Made by a program: the position numbers and the translations under genes | Notes under the pieces: generated by a model | Databases searched by the model: none | Told to the model about the DNA's origin: nothing | Seen by the model: only the letters and a program-made list of their open reading frames with translations | In this document: positions 59,182-64,000 of the stretch, in pieces | Position numbering within the stretch: position 1 is the first letter of the stretch | Layout of the letters: each line of letters begins with the position of its first letter | NCBI GenBank assembly: GCA_022495005.1 | Contig: JAGYXB010001857.1 | Span: forward strand, 235,299-299,298 | DNA from: Rhyacophila brunnea | Lineage: Eukaryota > Arthropoda > Insecta > Trichoptera > Rhyacophilidae | Length of the DNA: 64,000 nt | Direction of reading: 5' to 3'

Positions 59182-59324
59182 TAAAACTGAAATGAAATTT
59201 TCAATGTTGTATGTTGCATTATAAAGTGCATTTTGGTGGTTAACTCTAAATAAATCTGATAAAAATTTCAGTAAGTAGGTATTTAAATTTCACTCAATTT
59301 GTTGGTTATAAAGATAATTTACAC

Positions 59325-59356
59325 GAAAGAAGAAAGAAGAAAGAAGAAAGAAGAAA
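59325..59356 (+). repeat. GAAAGAA microsatellite
   Basis: Four full 7-base GAAAGAA units and a partial fifth. Confidence 0.95.
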
Positions 59357-59406
59357 TCGACAGGGAATAACAACAACACTGCTTAATCGTACATATTGTA
59401 TGTAAC

Positions 59407-60641
59407 TTATTGGATTGTCGGATCGATTTTTGAAGCTATTCGGGAGTTATTTTAGGAACCGTCAACAATACGTTTCGTACGGCCTTTATCAGTCACAGAC
59501 CTTTTACACATTTTCTGGTGTCCCCCAGGGCTCAAACTTAGGGCCATTGCTGTTCACGATTTTCATAAATGACATAGCATTGGTAATTAAAAATGCTATG
59601 TTTTTGTTGTTTGCTGACGACTTGAAACTCTTCATGGAAGTTGTCACCTTGGACGATTGTCGTCAACTCCAACTTGATATAGATAATATATTAGATTGGG
59701 GCAGGCGTAACAAACTGGACTTCAATATTGATAAATGCAATGTTTTATCGTTTACTAAAGCCTCACGAGTATTGTTTTTCCAGTACTCGATGCATGGCAG
59801 AGTTCTCTCGCGAATATCATCTGTAAGAGATCTTGGAATTACGTTTGACGGTAAACTGACGTTTAGTGGTCATATAGATACCATTTGTAAAAGGCGCTAA
59901 AGATGTTGGGCTTTGTCTTGCGTACTTCCCGGGTCTTTTCGGATGTTACGGTACTAAAAATTCTCTATAACTCCTTAGTTAGAAGCAGACTTGAGAGTGG
60001 GTCTATCGTTTGGGCCCCGCATCAGTTGAAGTACGGCCTTATGGTGGAGAGAGTCCAAAAGAAATTTTTGAGACTCCTGTACTTTCGGCTGTATGGATAT
60101 TATCCGTGGCTCTATCCGACTGATTTTCTCTTAGGGATGCTTACATACTGTAGCTTAAAATTTAGAAGGGATCTTTATTTAGCTACATATTTTTTCAGAC
60201 TTATACGCGGCGTAAATGTGAACTCTGCCATTCTTGGTGGTGTTGGCTTGTGTGTCTCCGATAATTACCTTAGGAATCGAGGGCATCCGTTGTTTGTTCT
60301 CCCACGGTGCAGAACTAACCTGCCATTAGTAATGCCAATTGGGACGACAGTAACCATGTTTAGTGAAATCGCATCGGATATTGATATATTCCACTTACGT
60401 GAGGGTGAATTTAGGTGGACGTTGTTTTTTAAATTCTTAAAATAGGGTCTGCTTAACTCATCCGGTGTACTTCCTTGTACCTATATACTTAATATTTTTT
60501 GTATTTACACATTGTGTTATGTACATAAAACTGTTTTAATAATATTTCTTTGTTTCTAAATGTCATGTTGTGAACGTCTTAAACTTATAATTTGTAATGT
60601 CCACAATATGTAAAATAAATAAATTGAAATTGAATTGAAAT
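59407..60641 (+). mobile_element. Jockey-like LINE, 5'-truncated, with target duplication
   Basis: Begins abruptly within the RT domain and ends in an AATAAATAAATTGAAATTGA-type tail. TGTAAC lies on both sides (59401-59406 and 60642-60647), a plausible 6-bp target duplication. It lacks ORF1 and endonuclease. The sequence is well kept apart from one lost base, so insertion was probably recent. Confidence 0.9.
59409..60445 (+). pseudogene. Reverse transcriptase of Jockey-like LINE, one frameshift
   Basis: The first piece (read from 59415) shows SGVPQGS at residues 34-40, L-G-P-L-L-F next to it, the catalytic FADD at 66-69 and D-L-G-I-T-F-D before a premature stop at 59898. One G appears to be missing in AAAAGGCGCTAAAG; the following frame resumes M-L-G-F-V-L-R-T-S-R and stays open to the stop at 60443-60445, giving the usual C-terminal region. 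The fingers domain and first catalytic aspartate are lost to truncation. Residues shared with the 3.1-4.6 kb LINE (D-C, L-Q-x-D-I after ADDLKL) show a common clade but different families. Confidence 0.92.
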
Positions 60642-60647
60642 TGTAAC

Positions 60648-61009
60648 AATAAGTGTGGGTATGTACTAATATTATTGCTATGGAAATCTGAAAGTAATAG
60701 CACAAAATGACTGAAGAAATTGAAAAAAAAATACGGTATATAATAATATTATAATAAAATAATGTCGGTGTAATTTTATTTTAACAATTTCGTAAGAAAT
60801 CGCGAAAGCTGAACGACTAACGATCTGCGATTCATCGCTGGCTTTACTATGACCATGATTCTGATTTGACACGTACACACAATATAGTGGATTTATTCTC
60901 CCACATGTCCGGAACATCGATCGTTTGAAAGTCCATACATATCTTATTATTTATTTTCGGCTATTATAAACAGTCAAATACACCAATAATTTTTAATTTA
61001 TAAACCGAA
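60648..61009. other. A+T-rich spacer
   Basis: Contains 60945-60990, which resembles 20300-20352 (TCGGCTAT-ATAAACAG-CAAATACA-CA). Otherwise nothing was recognised. Confidence 0.45.
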
Positions 61010-61017
61010 AATTAGAG

Positions 61018-61631
61018 CAGGGGGGGAGGCAAACTTTTTCGATGGAAATTCAAGAATTCAAAATGAGCGGCGGGCCGCAATTAACATACCATTTTTAGAT
61101 ATACACTATTAATTATCACGAAAAATAAACATTACAAAAAAATAATGCGAATAATGAAACTGTTGTACATTTTTTAACATTTTTTTAAATTCAGGTGTTA
61201 ATTTTGTAGTTGATATTCTCAAAACTGCTTGTAAATGGGCATCGGAGATATTTGATCGTAAAGAATTTTTATTGAGGTTCACGATCGAAAATGTTTGTTC
61301 ACATATATAGGTTGATCCAAAAATAATGAACATTTTTCTTGCATAATCTTTAAGTTGGTCGTTTTTGTCTTAATTAAGGGCATTTTCTTCACGACGATGC
61401 AATTCTCTTAAATCAGTGTCACACTGCAGATCAATAATCTCAAGTTGTAGCTCTGTCGGTACACTATCAATATCTATTGAAAATGGATCGCGTACTATTG
61501 CTAAAGAAATTTTAATCTATTGTCAATATTTTTTTAAAAAATATAAAAAAGTTATTCGTAATCAGAAGTACAATTAATGATGGCGGGCAGTAAAAAAATA
61601 CCAGGCGGGCCGCAGTTTGTCCCCCCTCCTG
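61018..61631. mobile_element. hAT element, internally deleted, 8-bp target duplication
   Basis: Ends read CAGGGGGGAGGCAAACTTTT and, as reverse complement, CAGGAGGGGGGACAAACTGC; both sides then carry GCGGCCCGCC-type sequence. AATTAGAG flanks both ends exactly (61010-61017 and 61632-61639). At 614 bp it keeps only the end of the transposase gene. Autonomous hATs of this type are several kilobases long, so most of the gene is gone. Confidence 0.95.
61109..61490 (-). pseudogene. hAT transposase C-terminal fragment (GTF2IRD2/ZBED-like)
   Basis: Minus-strand frame: D-P-F-S-I-D-I-D-S-V-P, then E-L-I/Q-L-E-I-I-D-L-Q-C-D, an in-frame TAA at 61370-61372, then F-G-S-T-Y-I-C-E-Q-T-F-S and L-R-S-N-I-S-D-A-H-L to the stop at 61109. 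This is the hAT C-terminal dimerisation region, as found in insect proteins annotated as GTF2IRD2-like or ZBED-like. The RNase-H-like core and its catalytic acids are mostly absent. The frame lies inside the TIR element and reads towards its left end. Confidence 0.92.
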
Positions 61632-61639
61632 AATTAGAG

Positions 61640-62115
61640 CATTGCCACGAAACATACTGTCTGTGACACTTTTGGAGACATCATTATGAAAATGTTGCCC
61701 GTGCGATAAAACACTATAAATTTAATGACGTATTACATAGTGTACATAAATATACCCACAACAATAATTTATGATGGCAGGATTTTTATGCTTTGACTAT
61801 TTTTTAAACTAAAATATCTATACTTTATAATGAAACGACCATAACGTCTGCTTTGTGGACAACCGCCACAGCTTTCAAAAGTTGTAATATTTGTATTCGT
61901 TCCTTCATTCGAAGCTCTTTATAACGTTTCGCCCTTAAGTAACCACCAAGTTTGGTGCGTCCCTGAGAATACAGATGCTGTACCTATGTTTCAACGGTTA
62001 TGATCTAAACATGCATCGTTCACAATATACAACAAACTGTCTTGTACAGTAGCTTTTATGCGCATGCGTAATGACTTTCATGATTACAAACTATGTTTCC
62101 ATTCAGCCAAGTCTG
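61640..62115. other. A+T-rich spacer
   Basis: No gene or repeat recognised. Confidence 0.45.
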
Positions 62116-62120
62116 TGAAT

Positions 62121-62316
62121 TTTTTTTTCGACCATGTCCGATCCTAATAGGATCATATGGGCCTCCACAGAGTAGAGGTTTGTATTAACAGATTTTGTTT
62201 TTTACGAGAAATGGATGTCAGCCACTTGCTCAACCTATTAGGTCCATACCCTGACTCACACACAGATTGAAAAACAATTGTGTACTTGCCAGACCCAGGA
62301 TTCGAACCCGAGAACC
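62121..62316 (-). mobile_element. tRNA-derived SINE, copy 3, head-truncated
   Basis: It shares body and tail with the other two copies. The B box (GGTTCGAATCC) is at 62298-62308, but the sequence ends just 5' of it and the A box is lost, a 5' truncation. TGAAT at 62116-62120 and 62317-62321 may be the target duplication. Without an A box, transcription by polymerase III is unlikely. Confidence 0.85.
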
Positions 62317-62321
62317 TGAAT

Positions 62322-64000
62322 ACCTACTCAAAAAAAAATAAGAGCAAATCATACAGTAAAACAACTTCATCTTGAAATTGTGCAGATTGCGATTTCTTCT
62401 ACTGCACACGAATTACATAGGGTAAATTTAATTATTGATCCCGTTATTACTTCTGACTGCTCTTACATGAAGCCTATTGCATCGTTTTCTCTCGCTCGGC
62501 GTTGCTCTAACTACGTAATATTTTCTGTCAAAACTATCAAACTTCACGCTTATGTGGTCAGTTTCTAAAAGTAGTTCGTGAACGCTGTGAAAGCAGGACC
62601 GAGTCAGAGCGTTCTCCGTGAATGCGTTTGTTCATTGCCCACTGAAGAAGAAAGCCGATACATTAAACGACTGGTCCTACTTTTCGCCCCTCCAGTTGTC
62701 TATGGATGACCTGTCATTGCCTGTCATTGTCTATAGAGTGCTCATACTGGCGCGCCTGTCGTGTTCACTTGTCGGAGTATTCTTAGTTTCAGATTTCTTT
62801 CAGATTATTTTAACGTATCTTGGAGACCTTTGACTTCATTTGATTTAGTGGATATGTGTTATTAATAATTGGAAGTGACGATCAAAGTAAGTAAACTTCT
62901 TCTGTGTTTAATAATATCATAATACACAAGGACCTTTGTCAATGTGACTGTCGATTCTAAATGACAATAACTAATAACTTATTTATACTCTTCAGTCATT
63001 ATAGAATACCAAACTCTGCTTGCAAGTACGTTATCAATACATAGTATGACAGTGGACCACTCGTTGCTTGCACAAAAAGTTATGCTCAGGCTTTATTAAT
63101 CTAAAGATGGTTTGTTCGATAAGAATTTTTATTATTCGTGACTCGAATGACCTAATCAGTAAGAACGAGACATGAGATGTTATTGGCGCGAAGACGTGTG
63201 TTTTAAATTAAAGTGACTCATTCTCCATGACGATTAGTATTATGATAGCAGATATGCTGAAAGACACGGAATATCCGTGTTCTTCTTTCACATATTATAT
63301 GAGTAGATGACGCAAGAGAAAGATATAGCAAAAAAATATTACAAATCGATAACATTACTTCCAGTGTTGTCAACACAGTGTAAAGATTACTAGATTTACA
63401 GTGGTTGCCCCTCATGTTCCACGTATGCATGTAATTGTTTGGTCACCCGACTCTAATGCCAAAATCCATTTTAATCAACAATTAGCATCAACTTGCAGTC
63501 TCATCGTCGCAAATAACAATAATTATTGTTTTGAAGAGTCGGTCGACAGGCGATTTCGTAATTATTGGCCATCCATTCTCGGATTACGTACGAACAGTCC
63601 GACATGCGATTTAAATAATGGTCGTACGACTTTATAATAAAATAAATAAAAATACTTATTACTTGCTGTCAGTGACGTACCCAGCAGTGGCACTATTATG
63701 ATGATTTATTATTAGTACAGAGTCGAAACCAAAAACGATAAATTTGTATGTGACCAATGTTTTACACTGGTGGAATACAAAATAATTACAAGATTAAAAG
63801 AACTTTTTATATACAACGTTTTTAAATTTTCTGTTGAATCATAATATAAACTTGACTTGACTAGCTTAAACGATCAAAAAAAATTGTACTTGATAGAAAT
63901 AATACTGAAATGTCATTTTGACATTTCATATTGATTTCCATAGTAACGCACGTATATATTAATAATTTAAGGTTCAAATAGACTATATGACGATCGGGCA
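62322..64000. other. Unassigned sequence to the window end
   Basis: Frames at 62380-62568, 62618-62833, 63218-63430 and 63401-63637 are short and unrecognised. No repeat termini were resolved. A somewhat more G+C-rich stretch lies at 62580-62830. Confidence 0.4.

Overview
The window looks like non-coding insect DNA packed with transposable elements. It is A+T-rich. Short GTAGGTA/TACCTAC tracts are scattered through it, a degenerate TTAGG-type (insect telomere-like) tract lies near 28.65 kb, and the recognisable coding remnants are insect-type RTE and Jockey-like LINEs plus a GTF2IRD2/ZBED-like hAT. This combination is common in Lepidoptera, which I consider most likely; a hemipteran such as an aphid cannot be excluded from sequence alone. 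I found no convincing host protein exon, rRNA, functional tRNA gene or CRISPR array, so this is probably intergenic or deep-intron sequence.

Layout. 0-10 kb: an RTE 3' stub, a TTA-flanked MITE, a 2.87-kb terminal-inverted-repeat (TIR) element carrying a 5'-truncated Jockey-like LINE, a second RTE stub and a pogo-like TIR element. 10-22 kb: mostly plain A+T-rich sequence, then an RTE copy whose 5' part is inverted (twin priming), a tRNA-derived SINE, a Harbinger-type MITE and CpG-rich patches. 22-49 kb: sparse, with dispersed repeats, an exact 276-bp direct duplication around a telomere-like tract, and a MITE with three termini. 49-64 kb: the densest part, with a SINE with an 8-bp target-site duplication (TSD), a Harbinger-type MITE nested inside a relative (the empty site is preserved at 58.8 kb), an RTE 3' end split by a MITE, a 118-bp-arm foldback MITE, two hAT elements with 8-bp TSDs, a Jockey-like LINE and a third SINE.

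No genes here act as a pathway. The functional logic is parasitic: non-autonomous elements (MITEs, SINEs, deleted hATs) that need enzymes encoded elsewhere, and LINE copies already broken by truncation, frameshift or inversion. The value of the window is in the precise insertion histories that can be read: TSDs, nested elements, an empty site and a twin-priming junction. Five small dispersed repeat families (called R1-R5 here) could not be classified.
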